A stretch of DNA of 64,000 nucleotides. It comes from Siphonodentalium dalli. Lineage: Eukaryota > Mollusca > Scaphopoda > Gadilida > Siphonodentaliidae. Positions within the stretch are counted from its first letter, which is position 1, and the number at the start of each line of letters is the position of its first letter. The stretch covers positions 20,324,134-20,388,133 of the forward strand of contig CP136065.1 in the NCBI GenBank assembly GCA_032622095.1, in the 5' to 3' direction. The notes under the pieces are model-generated. The model had not been told where the DNA came from. It was given only the letters and a program-made list of their open reading frames with translations, and made no database searches. The translations under genes and the position numbers were made by a program. Positions 24,001 through 36,000 of the stretch are shown one piece after another.

Positions 24001-27000
24001 TGATATTATTGTGAGGAAACAGTGTTCTTCCAGAAAACATAGGCGGCTATACCATAGATTTTCTGGTTTTTGTGTCCCACGGGCCTGAAAATCGCTTATT
24101 TTGGCCATTTTTGCATCAAAATTTCATTTTCAGGCACACAATCAAGGGGCATAACTCTTGCTACCCCCATTAAAATGACAATTCTGTTTCAAAATCTTTA
24201 AGCCTAGTATGTGCTCAACCCAGGTATATATACATTGTATATATGTGTTGTGGGATCACATTTCATTTATTTTTCATTGAATTGATGCCCCCCTTATTTT
24301 TGCACCAATCCCTGCAGAAACTGTGGAGTGTCACCGTAGATGGGAACGAGTAATTTTGGGGTCATTCGGCCCAAAAACATGGCCGCCAGCAGCCATCTTG
24401 GATTTTACTCTTTGTATGACTAAATCCTTTAGCACGGGTTACAGGTCGTATCTTTAGTCTGATCATCATAAAATTTGTCATGAATGTTAATAATGACATG
24501 TAGATGGGAACGAGTCATTTTGGGGTCATTCGGCCAAAAAACATGGCCACAAGCAGCCATCTTGGATTTTACTCTTTGTATGACTAAATCCTTTAGCACG
24601 GGCTACAGGTCGTACCTTTAGTCTGATCATCATGAAATTTGTCATGGGTGTTGAAATTTGAATGTAGATGGGAACGAGTCATTTTGGAGTCATTCGGACA
24701 AAAAACATGGCCGCCAGCGGCCATCTTTGATTTCAAAATTCAATCCATTAGCACGGGCCACAGGTCGTACTGTTCGTCTGATCATGATGAAATTTGTCAT
24801 GAATGTTAATATTGATATGTGGATGGGAACGAGTAATTTTGGGGTCATTCGGCCCAAAAACATGGCCGCCAGCAGCCATCTTGGATTTTACTGTTTGTAT
24901 GATTAAATTCTTTAGCACGGGCTACAGGCCGTACCTTTAGTCTGATCATCATAAAATTTGTCATGGATGTTAACAATGACATGTAGATGGGAACGAGTCA
25001 TTTTAAGGTCATTCGGCCAAAAAACATGGCCGCCAGCAGCCATCTTCGATTTTACTCTTTGAATGACTAAATCCTTTAGTACGGGCTACAGGTCATACCT
25101 TTAGTCTGATCATCATAAAATTTGTCATGAATGTTAATAATGAAATGTAGATGGGAGCGAGTCATTTTAAGATCATTCGGCCAAAAAACATGGCCACCAG
25201 CAGCCATTTTGGATTTTACTCTTTGTATGACTAATCCTTTAGCACAGGTTACAGGTCGTAACTTTAGTCTGATCATCATGACATTTTTCATTTACACTCC
25301 TTTTATCTCTCTATTCCTTGCTCATCACAAAAACATTACCTTCTTTACAAAGTTAAGCTACAGTGTCATTGACACTTTCATTTAGTGTTAGCGTAACACT
25401 TTGTGCATTTACATTGTAGTCCATGGCACTTTGATGGTTCACCAAAATTTCAGTGATGCACAAAGTATAAGACCCTTTAACAACAACAAAATTATGGGCA
25501 ATTTTTCAGGATTTAGTTGGAAATATGGCTTGCTCCATTAATCGGAAAGCTCTCGGCTCGGTGAGAGCTTTCCGATGAATGGCAACAAGCCATATTTCCG
25601 ATTAAATCCTGAAAAATTTCCCATAATTCTGCTGTGCGATTATTTAGGACATAACAGTACTTTCTGTTATAATTACTTTTATTTCAAAACAAATTTTGCT
25701 ATCTTGCGCTCAGCTGTTGTGCTTTTGATAGTGAGCATTCTGTTTAACCCCAGCCTTCCTTTTTAGGATAAGATATGATTGATAACATGTACAATAATGC
25801 CCTAAATAAATGACTTCTTAACCACAGCAGAATCATGGGTAACTTTTCAGGATTTAGTCAGAAATATCGATTGTTGCCATTCATTGGAAAGCTCTCAGTG
25901 AGAGCTTTCCGATGAATGGCAACAAGCCATATTTCCGACTAAATCCTGAAAAGTTACCCATAATTTTGCTTTGGTTAAGAGGTCGATTACTTAGGGCATT
26001 ACTGTAATAGACCATTCCAATACATACTTTTATAAATGAATAGGAGAATCCGTTTAGTAAAGAAATGGCTAAACCAGTAATATGTAATTACCTTTTTCAT
26101 TTTCACCCCATCCTGAGGTGATACATGTACTTGATTTATCATATTCTTTTGTTGGCAAGCATGCAGCCTGAACGTAGTCGTTGAATTTGAGAGGAACACT
26201 TAGCTTAATCAGTGCAATATCATTCCTAAGGTTACTATAGGAGCTGTGTTTGTAGCGGCGTGATACTGAGATTTTCTGGCCATGATCACGAGCATTCACT
26301 GTTCTGTCGACAATACCAGCAATTATGTGATACCCAGAGCTGAAAAAAGAATAAAAAATAGATTAATTAAAATCGTTCCTGTTCAGACCTTTAGTGGTAT
26401 GAATGTTTTGCGTTTAAGATCTTTTGAACTACGTGTTCTTTCGGGAATATTCATGCTCTGAGCCTCTGGTCCGTTTCTGGGTCTGTTATAAGAATATTAA
26501 TGACCCATTGTGAACTCCCTGACCATTGATGTTTCACAAGGGCAGCAAATTATCCAGTTCTATTAAAATGTGCGGCAAATAAGACCATGCACTAAAACTG
26601 AGTTGCAGCCCATACTTTTTTATTCAAGATCCGAAAACCCAACTTAATAACCCCTAAAGAAAATTGAGTAAATTGCATTATTGGGTTAGACGTCGCACAT
26701 TGGGGAAATTAGTGTGAGCATCATTTCAGATGAGAAAATGTGAAAAATGTTGATTTTTTCTATGTCTCATATGGTACACTACAGAACAATTAACATATTT
26801 TCAGTGTTTGACAGACAAGAGTAGGCTTGCCACCTTTGACAGGGGCGGTAGTCGACGGTTATTTACTTTCATCAACTAATCGCCAAAGGGAGGGGGTTGG
26901 ATATGGTTGCGTATGTAAGCAGTACCGGTAATATGCACAAATGCCATGCCTGGAACTAAAAGTTAACAGTGTATGTAGCAAAATTTACCACCGACACCCT

Positions 27001-30000
27001 ATTCTCTCCTCACTTATGATGCGGCTTCGTTTGTCTTTGATGTCGCAGCCGACGTTTGGCGGTCATCTTCAAAGAATTCGATGTGCGACATATTCTCTCA
27101 GCCGTAGCGGCCAGCAGCTTCCTTTGATATCGTGTTATGGCCTTATCATTGTTTATAAATTATGTTTAACTGTGAATTTATATTCCTATGGATTGGTAAA
27201 TAAGCAATCATTATAGCCAAAATGGACAACGTGCATCGGACTGCATCTATGTTTCATTTTCAAATTTCATACATGTACTGTAAAACGGTCACCATTATTC
27301 ACAGTCACAAAGTTTGCGAGACATGAAATGTTCAAAGTTACTAGACAGTTAAGCTGAATAGGTCATTAATATATTGTCGAATGGTTTTGATCAAAGTTTG
27401 GTGAGACTTTGAGATCCTTGATGTTTTTTTGCCCATTTGGGACATTCTGGGTGTCTTTTTGCACGTTTGAGAGATCCTCGGTGTCTTTTTGCTCAAAACC
27501 ATGTGACAATTAATGACCTATTCAGCGAAAGTTAATCAGTAACAAGTTTGTGTCGTCACTTATTAATGCTACATTCATTACAATCTCGAACATGGTACCG
27601 TATATAAACTGTTAATTTGCTCCATTATTTCTGCGACTGTGCTGCACGATGTGCTGCGCTCCACACACATTGAATAACAAAACTTAAAGTACAGTAACAA
27701 GCAGCGCGCACAGGTGACGTAATCGATACACAATGGGATTCTCTGCAAAACTAACTATAGTCCGTTTTCAATAAGAATGCGACAATTCCACAAGCTTTCA
27801 ATAGGCACCACGATGCATGTTCACATAGAACATTGAATGACTGGACATATATTATACAAATATTTCGTATGCGGGAATAGCGACAAGGAGTTTAGGTGGC
27901 CAATGATGGGCGGGGCCTGAGAATGATAAGTCTGCTGTGTTCAGACTGGATGCAATTTTGCATTTATCATTTGTTTACCTGGGTGTAATATAGGCCGCAT
28001 ATAGGAATGATTAATCGACTAACCGTCGATTATAACGGTCGATTAGTCGATTATGAGAACTCATAGTTGTGGCAACCCTAGACAAGAGACAACTGGCTAA
28101 CCAGGCAACAAACTGGGAACCAATGAAAACATCTTCGCACATATATGGGGAAAATGTTGATACTTAGTCAGATTCAACATTTTTTTCTGCTTTCGTTCTG
28201 ATTTCACGACGTCATGGTAAATATCCAAGTGTAACGCGATGCAGCAAAAATTCATGGCTATTCAGACAAAGTATGTCCATCAACTCCATATAGCATATTC
28301 TTCCATATTATATATTTTTGGAAATGGCGGATTGTTCCCTACACAATAGTGTTCATATATAATATTATATTTTTTGAAATGGTGAAATAATATTCAACAA
28401 AAAATGTCTCTCGAAAGTGACTATGCCCCCGTAATGAAGCAACATGTGAGCAAATTTATACCCTGACCTCCGTTAATTTGTAATGTTGCATTCCATGAAG
28501 TAGTTTTGAATGTAATATCCATCCGACCTTGACCTTTGACAAACCACAATGCACACATGTCGCGACACACAGTCACCCTTATATTAACGATCATGCCTTG
28601 TTTCGTTGAAATCATGTGATGTACATTGAGTTATGGAGTAGATATGAAGGGTAGAGTCTGGTGACTTAATTGAGAATGACCTTGTCCTGTGACCTTCATC
28701 AATTGGAAAAAAGATTCATGTGCGACATATCGTCTCCTCATTAAGAACAACTATGCCAAGTTTCAACAGAATCCAATTAAGAATCACGATGTTATGGACC
28801 AGACATGAAGGGTATAAGAAAATATGACTGGTGCAGATGAAGTTTAAGTTTGAAAGCATCCTGTGACCTTGACCTTTCACAAACCACAATCACAGGGTTT
28901 CAGCTGCCCCGTGAGAACTGGTTTGCATTCAGTTTTGGACACGGTGCGCATTCGTCAATGTCATGGCGTGCGATTGCAATTTGACAACAAATGGACAAGA
29001 CGTTGCAGAAAATGGTAAGTATATCTATCGTTATCAAGGATATAATATATGTGTGAGCGTTCATCGATAGTTGTTGCTATATATAACAATGCAAACCATT
29101 CATTGGACAAATGTTCCTCGGCCAAACTTCGAAATATCGAACCGATCAGTAGGATTTGGTAGTTATATTCCCAGTGTCTGTTTTTTAAATGCTATTTTCG
29201 CTACAAAAGCACACTTTACCAGCTGATGTTTGCTAATATTTCAACTAGACGAGTTCTGCTTGTCCAAACACGATATGAAATGTCAAATATATCAAAGGTA
29301 TTCGCAACATATGCGTCTTTTAGTTGCAAGTCAAGCATGCCCCAGTGCGCATTTGCGGATGCTAAGGTTCACATTCTGCAAACTTTGATAGGTCCCAGTG
29401 TGCATTTTGGATAGCTCTAGCAGCCTAAATGGGGTAACACGGCTTGGAATCATGCAGAATGTTTCAAAATGAGCCATACCTGAGTAATATATATATATAT
29501 TCCGATCAATTGTGAACACATTTGTTCCTAAGCGGAAACTTTATGACATGTTATGCCTTTATTGTTCGTATATATACTATAGCTATTATATGCCGACTTT
29601 ATGTATATTTTTGGCACATGTATTGGTAGTGTGATCTCAAGCCTCTTTGTGTCCAGAATATAACCATAATTATGGCGCGTGTGGTTAGAACATTGGCCCA
29701 AAGATTCCCTGATCGGACTTATATAGACAGGGATGTGGTCACAGTGAAACCCTTGTGTATGTTAAGGACATTTCACCCGAATACTTGTAGAAGTTATAAT
29801 GCATGGACCAACATCAATGCGAAGACCAGTAAGGGGTAACAACTTGGGTTTTCTTGAGTTGTTCATTAAGCATACTTCGAGGTATGTAGTTTTACATTTC
29901 AGCTATATGCACGTTGCTGTGGGTAATTTACAATATTTTCAACTTGTTAAAATGACACATACCTCTCATATACCAATTCACTGCATTGTTTTATTTTTCA

Positions 30001-33000
30001 GAGCAATTTCAGGAGCTTCTATTGCCAACACAAGAACGAGTATTCAGATGGAGCTTTGGATCACGCATTTTCTGCTCGCCAAACCGAGGAAATTTTTTAT
30101 TATAAAGAAGGATATAGCCCCGCCAAACATGGAAATGTCAAATATAGAATGACTAGATTTGGCGCTACACCAAATGACATGACTCCAGCGTTTGGGTGGC
30201 ACATGAATCAGGACTCCATGACGCTAGAAAAAACGCGAAATCAAGTCCTGAAGTTCATCATAAACTTATAAATTTAAATGAAATTTATCACGAGTAATAA
30301 GTGATATGTGGTGTTACCGGTATTGTACCGCAACTAGAAATTGGAAATGAGTCGAAATGTCTGCGAAGAATGTGTTTACTGCTGCAAAATCTGCAGTTAA
30401 ATGGCAAGGCATCGGATCGGATGCGAACAAAATGATAAGATAAGATCAGAGGGGCACCGTAGCATTTTCAACTCATTTCAAAAGTCGTCTCTTGTGACTC
30501 AGAAGTGAAATATGACCACGATGGGTGGTTTGAGAGTGAGGAGTTATCGGAATCTGGCCGTACAATCGAAAAATAACATTTTCAATAGAAAATACATATT
30601 CCCTATAAGATACTTACACACTGAACTACATGGTATATTCCTCATTTTTGAGATCACAGGAGGTATAGCTATAGAATTACCCTATTCCAAAAAAATTTGA
30701 AATTGGTATGAAATACCTCAAGTACATTTATCCTCTAAACCGGAAGTGCTTTTACAACCGGAAGTGCAAATTAATTTATCACGTGTCTATTCTTATAAAA
30801 GCAACTCCAAAGGTGAGTCTGCCTCTTTTCCTCTTAGTCAAGATTCGAGGAGGTTATCCGAGCAGCGGGGAAGGGATAATGCCAATTAGGGAGGGCCATG
30901 TGAGTTCAGTGTGTAAGTTTCTTATAGGGAATATGTATTTTCTATTGAAAATGTTATATTCCCTTCAAAGATACGTTACACACTGAACTACATGGTAGAA
31001 TTAAGTCATAGGAGGAGGTAGCGAGGAATGTATTTCGGTTAAGAGTGATGAATAACTTGCTGGGCGGCGATAAGCGGACCCGAGCGAAACAAATTCTCGG
31101 ATTGAGACTGAAGGTCCCGAAGATAGAATGTGGAGAAAGTTGAAGGATGCGACCAATAAGCGGCAGCCATTAAGTCCTTCAGAGCCACTGAGTTTTGAAA
31201 AGCCCAGGATGTAGAAATCGCCCTGAGTTCATGGGCCCGTATATGCATTTGTCGTCTTCTCTGCGGATCGAGTTGATCATATGCGAGGATTATAACATTC
31301 TTGATCCACCGCGCAACCGCACGAACTGAGATATCCTGACGAGAAGCCACAAGAGGAAGGAAAAGCCGCTGTCTACCCCGTCGACGCTGTTTCGATCGTC
31401 GAAGATAGACCCGCAAGGCACGGATGGGACATAACAAATCATCATCGCCCTGTGGAAGAGCCGGAATGCGAATAACTGTGGGGTATGAGCTGGGAACTTG
31501 ATTCTTTGCCAGAAACCCCGGTGTAGGCAATAATTCCACTGATGAGTTGGAAATTCGTAAACATTCTGCACTAACCGATAAGGCATGCAGTTCACTGTTA
31601 TATGTGAGGTGAGTGAACGTACACAAATTCAGTGGTTCAAAGGGGTTACCCTTGAGAAAGGTTAAAATCCAACCTAAATTCCATTGAGGAGTCAACACCA
31701 AACTCCGAGGTCGAGCGGGTGAAAAACTCGCTACCAAATCTGAAAGAACATGACAAGAACCAATCCACTTAATACCAGCTTGTTGAAAGGTCCTAGACAA
31801 CATAGAGCGATACCCTTTTACAGTAATAGGGGCCAAATGTTTCTCTTCAAAAAGGAATCTGAGAAATTCTGCAATGTTTCGTCTAGAAGGTTTGTCAAAG
31901 GAGACATTGGAATCCAGGCACCATTTAACATATATGTTCCATTTTCCTTGATATGAACTCATGGTACCTGATCGGCGCGCGCGACATAGGTGATCCACAA
32001 CTCTTCGGGAAAAACTTCTTTGCCGGAGGCTGGACCTGACAAAAGACAGGCGTGAAGATGGAGGCGTTCTGGACACGGATGTGGAATGGGAGGACACCCT
32101 TGACTCAGAAGATTGGGAAATTTGGACAACCGAATTGGCGGTGACACCAAGAGAATCCGAAGAAGAGAGATCCACGACCGAGCTAGATCTAACGGACAGA
32201 TGAGAATTACTCGACATGCAGTGATCGTGATCTTTTGCAACACTAACGGAAGTATCGGAGTTGGAGGGTAAGCATATGCGAATAGCCCTTCCCACGGCAG
32301 AGATAAGGCATCCACTGCGACCGCTAAAGGATCCGGACAGGGAGACACAAACTTTGGAAGTTTCTTGTTGAACCGTGTGGCAAACAGATCGATCTTGGGG
32401 GTGACCCACTGATGACATAGGTGTTGAAACACCTGTGGATTGAGTGCCCATTCTGTGGGAATTATCGTACCTCGACGTGATAGCCCGTCCGCAAGGACAT
32501 TGAGACGACCCGGAATGTGACGAATTGTAAGAGTAATGTTCCTGGCCAGACAAAGCTGGTATACTTTGATTGTGAGAGAACACAGTTGTGGTGAGCGCGT
32601 CCCCCCTGTTTTTTGAGATAACTGACAACTGTTGAATTGTCGGTCAAGACTAGCAATGACTGGTCTTGTAACTGATCCTGCCAATGAAGTAAACAAAGAA
32701 ATACTGCTCTCAGTTCCTTGACATTGATATGTTCTGGAGTCAAATCTGATGGCCAAGTCCCTTCTACTGTCTCCTGAACAGGTAGTAGAAATCCCCCCCA
32801 ACCGGTCTGACTGGCATCGGAACTCAGAAGAAATTGAGGTTGGAGAGGGACCCCGGACATCAACCAAGGCATGTTTGTCCAGGGGAAAATTTGTTGTTGA
32901 AGCCAAGGGGACACTGGAATCAGTTGGTTCAAGGAGTCCCGGGATGGGCACCATACTGACAGCAGATAATACTGAATTGGACGGAGGTGCAGCCGACCTC

Positions 33001-36000
33001 CCCGAATCAAGTCGGTGGCTGCACTTATCAACCCTATGAGTCTGAGAAAGACTCGAGCCGAAACTGTTGCTTGAGCAAGCACCTCCAAAGCCTGCTCCTG
33101 AATAGAGCGAGCGCGGCGGTCCGAAGAGAGACCCGGTTCAGGTCGGTTGCAAAAAACATGCCCAGATGCAGGAATCTGTGTGTGGGAACTGGAGATGATT
33201 TCTCCCAGTTGATGAGAAACCCCAGTTTGGTTAACAGAGAAATCAATTGGTCTGTCTCGTTCTGAAGAATAACCGGATTGGAATGATTGAGGTACAAATC
33301 GTCCAAGTAAGCCATGGACAGAACTTGGGACCGAGCTCGGAAGTAAGCCAGAACGGCATTCATTGTTTGGGTAAACGTCCAAGGGCTGAGATTCAAAACA
33401 AACGGAACGGTACGATATTGGTAACACTGGCCTCGATACGCAAACCGGAAGTATCGTCGAGACGCCGGGTGGATGTTCAAATGAAGATACGCGTCTTGTA
33501 AATCGATGCTGACCCCATAGCTGTGCGGAAGGGTAGCTGAGCGAACCGCGACAGGGGTATCCATCCCGAAATGAGGTGGATCGAGGAATTGATTGAGATT
33601 CGATAAATCTATAATCGGACGAAATTGCCCCGACGGTTTGGGTACAAGAAACAGACGAGAGTAAAATCCCGGATAGTCCGGGTTGTGTACTATTTCCGCA
33701 GCCTGTCGATCGAGAAGTGATTGGATTGCGGCATCCATACGTTCCGCTCTGAGAGGGTCGCTTGGCACCAATGTGTCGATAGGATGGACCGTCAGAGGAG
33801 GAGGCGACCGGAACAAAAGAAAAAGTCCTTGAGTGATGACTTGTTCCAGCCAATGGTTGTTTTGAAAAAGTGGGAGCCAATGTTTTTCGAACAACTTTAA
33901 GCGGCCGCCTACTGGATGCACAGACTGTGGAAGAGTACCGTAAAAAACGACGATGCTTCGGTCGATTAACCCTTTACCCAACAAACCGGCCAAAACCGGC
34001 CAAATAAAGCTTCAACAGCCTAAAATATCTTCGGTCTGTCTCAATAGAACCATACAAATATGGATATCATTGGAACCGGCTCATTGACCACATTGTGATG
34101 GTTACAGTTATGCCCTGTGCCAATGCATTCTCTTATATATGCGAGTCGACCATATGTCGCCTCGCATATATAAGAGAATGCATTGGCCTAAAACAAATCA
34201 TTTTTTAACACTTTTTACCATTTTTTCTTACATTCTTTAACAATTTTATACTTTTTGATGTGTTAAGCCAATGCATTCTCTTATATATGCGAGGCGACCT
34301 ATGGTCGACTCGCATATATAAGAGAATGCATTGGCACAGGGCCCTTCTGTTGGGTAAAGGGTTAACCGAAGACTGTCGTACTTTTTGAGCAGCCTGACGT
34401 CGGCGTTTAGCAAATGGAGGGCCTGGGTGATTGTGCTGTTGAGTGGCATTCTCAGATCGCACATTGTGCACCATTTGTGCAGCATTAGCTTGTAGCTGAT
34501 GTTGTCTAACTTCAGGCATTAACGGAGCAATGCCGGAAGTGGCAGGAAAAGGTAAATGTGACTGAAGCCCAGGGGCTTGTTGTCTGGTTTGACTAAAATT
34601 AGCCGGCCTTTTCCGAGTAAACCCAGACCCTTTCTTCCCCGTGGGCAGAGACTTGTTAGAAGTAACCGACGAAAACTGTGCTTCAGCAGTAAGATTCGCA
34701 CGGACTTCGGATAGCTTATTGTTGAATAATTGTCCCGTCCCCAACTGTTGACGGATCAGAAATGACTTGTGGTGAGGCTTGAGTAAATTTGAAGACGCAA
34801 GGGACGCCTCACGCTGAAGAATTTCCAAATTAGTAGAAAAACAAGTGGAAACAGACATCCCATGACTGACGCAACGAGAGAGAATTTGAGCCAAATCCTT
34901 TATTTGATCTAACTTATCTGGATGAGCTGCCAAAAATATAGCGGAAGATAGATGGTCAGCTAAATTTAAAATCTGTAACATTTGCTGAGAAAGTAATTGG
35001 AAACCGGCACGTTGGCCAGATGACAAATTGGTGGACGAATCGTGTAACCCAAGGGAGGACACATCGGTACCAGATTCCAACTTTGGCGGAGCCAGACACA
35101 CCGGTTCAGCAGGAGTTTTATAAGACATGTCACGAAACTTGAGATTACTGCTGGTAGGCGGAATTGGCAAAGCGGCTGGTCTGGCCCGCCCGGGAGAAGC
35201 TCTCCATTTTTCAATGCCTGACCAAACCTCAAGTTGTCTCGATCAGCGCAGATTGAGGAACTAAAACATGTTCTCTAGTAGCTGACTTGCCCAATAATTC
35301 ATCTACGCTAGAGGTGCACCCGGTTTTTATTATCTGAGGTGGTACCGACGGAAACATAGAAGCAGGTAAGATCGTCTGAAGCAATTCGATGGTTTGTTGA
35401 AAGTCTCTGCCCTGGCCACCAACTACGCTATGTTCACTGTTTTGCTCAGTCTCTACATTGGAAGCGGGTCTAACAGCTCATTATCGCTCGGGGCCTCCTC
35501 GAACCTCTCGGACCCTAGAGGGTGTAGGGAAATTTCGTCCGGGTCCCTCGACGCCATGGAATGAGAAACTGAAGCTGTTTCCACTACAGAAGGTTTTCGA
35601 AATTTAGGGACAAAGTCTTCAGCTTCAGGATTTAAAACTTGTTTCTGAGGTGAACCCATAGCTCCATAACCCGACCAGCCCTGATGTGATGGAGGCCATG
35701 ACCAAAAGGGAGGGCAATATGGAGGAACATTGAACCCCGGAGGTGGTGTAGGCATCGAGGGAGGATAGTAATGAGGACTATTTCCCCAGAACCCTGCGTC
35801 CCGAGAGGTGGGCCTATTCAGAGACTCCGCCGAAGGGCGTGCTGACAGATGATTCGTCTTCGCACCTGCTTGTGAAAGGGAGGTGGGAAGACGAAAATCT
35901 GAGGTGGGTTCCAGCAGGAGCGGTCGAACATGGTCGGGTCCGTGAATACTGGAACTCACCCTCGGAACAGAACGGCGCCTTGGTGACAATATGGGATATG

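Larger units (their letters stand above)
21600..25390 (+). repeat. Dispersed repeat element with ~160-bp internal monomers
   Basis: The monomer contains GGGCTACAGGTCGTACC, TCATCATGAAATTTGTCATG, GATGGGAACGAGTCATTTTG and AACATGGCCGCCAGC words, repeated about every 160 bp. The left end (TAGCTCAACTTTACTTTGTAAAG, about 21612) and right end (CTTTACAAAGTTAAGCTA, about 25350) are inverted copies of each other, so the array looks like the interior of a mobile element. A shorter copy in reverse orientation lies at 46490-46915 and a diverged one near 61060-61460. Confidence 0.75.

Noticed and set aside
22627-24108. Identical 60-codon minus frames at 22627-22809 and 23926-24108 as paralogous genes
   Set aside because: Both lie inside copies of the same duplicated DNA transposon and have no domain.
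21600-25390. Regular ~160-bp repeats as a CRISPR array
   Set aside because: The monomers are contiguous without spacers, far too long, and the DNA is clearly eukaryotic.
28963-29014. ATG and GTAAGT donor as first exon of the nested gene
   Set aside because: Its phase does not fit the exon at 29657 and the ATG is at the edge of a dispersed repeat also found near 36850.
32462-33880. One 472-codon protein from the frame ending at 32462
   Set aside because: Only its downstream part is RNase H; the upstream part is antiframe to the RT and reads as low-complexity Ser-rich sequence.
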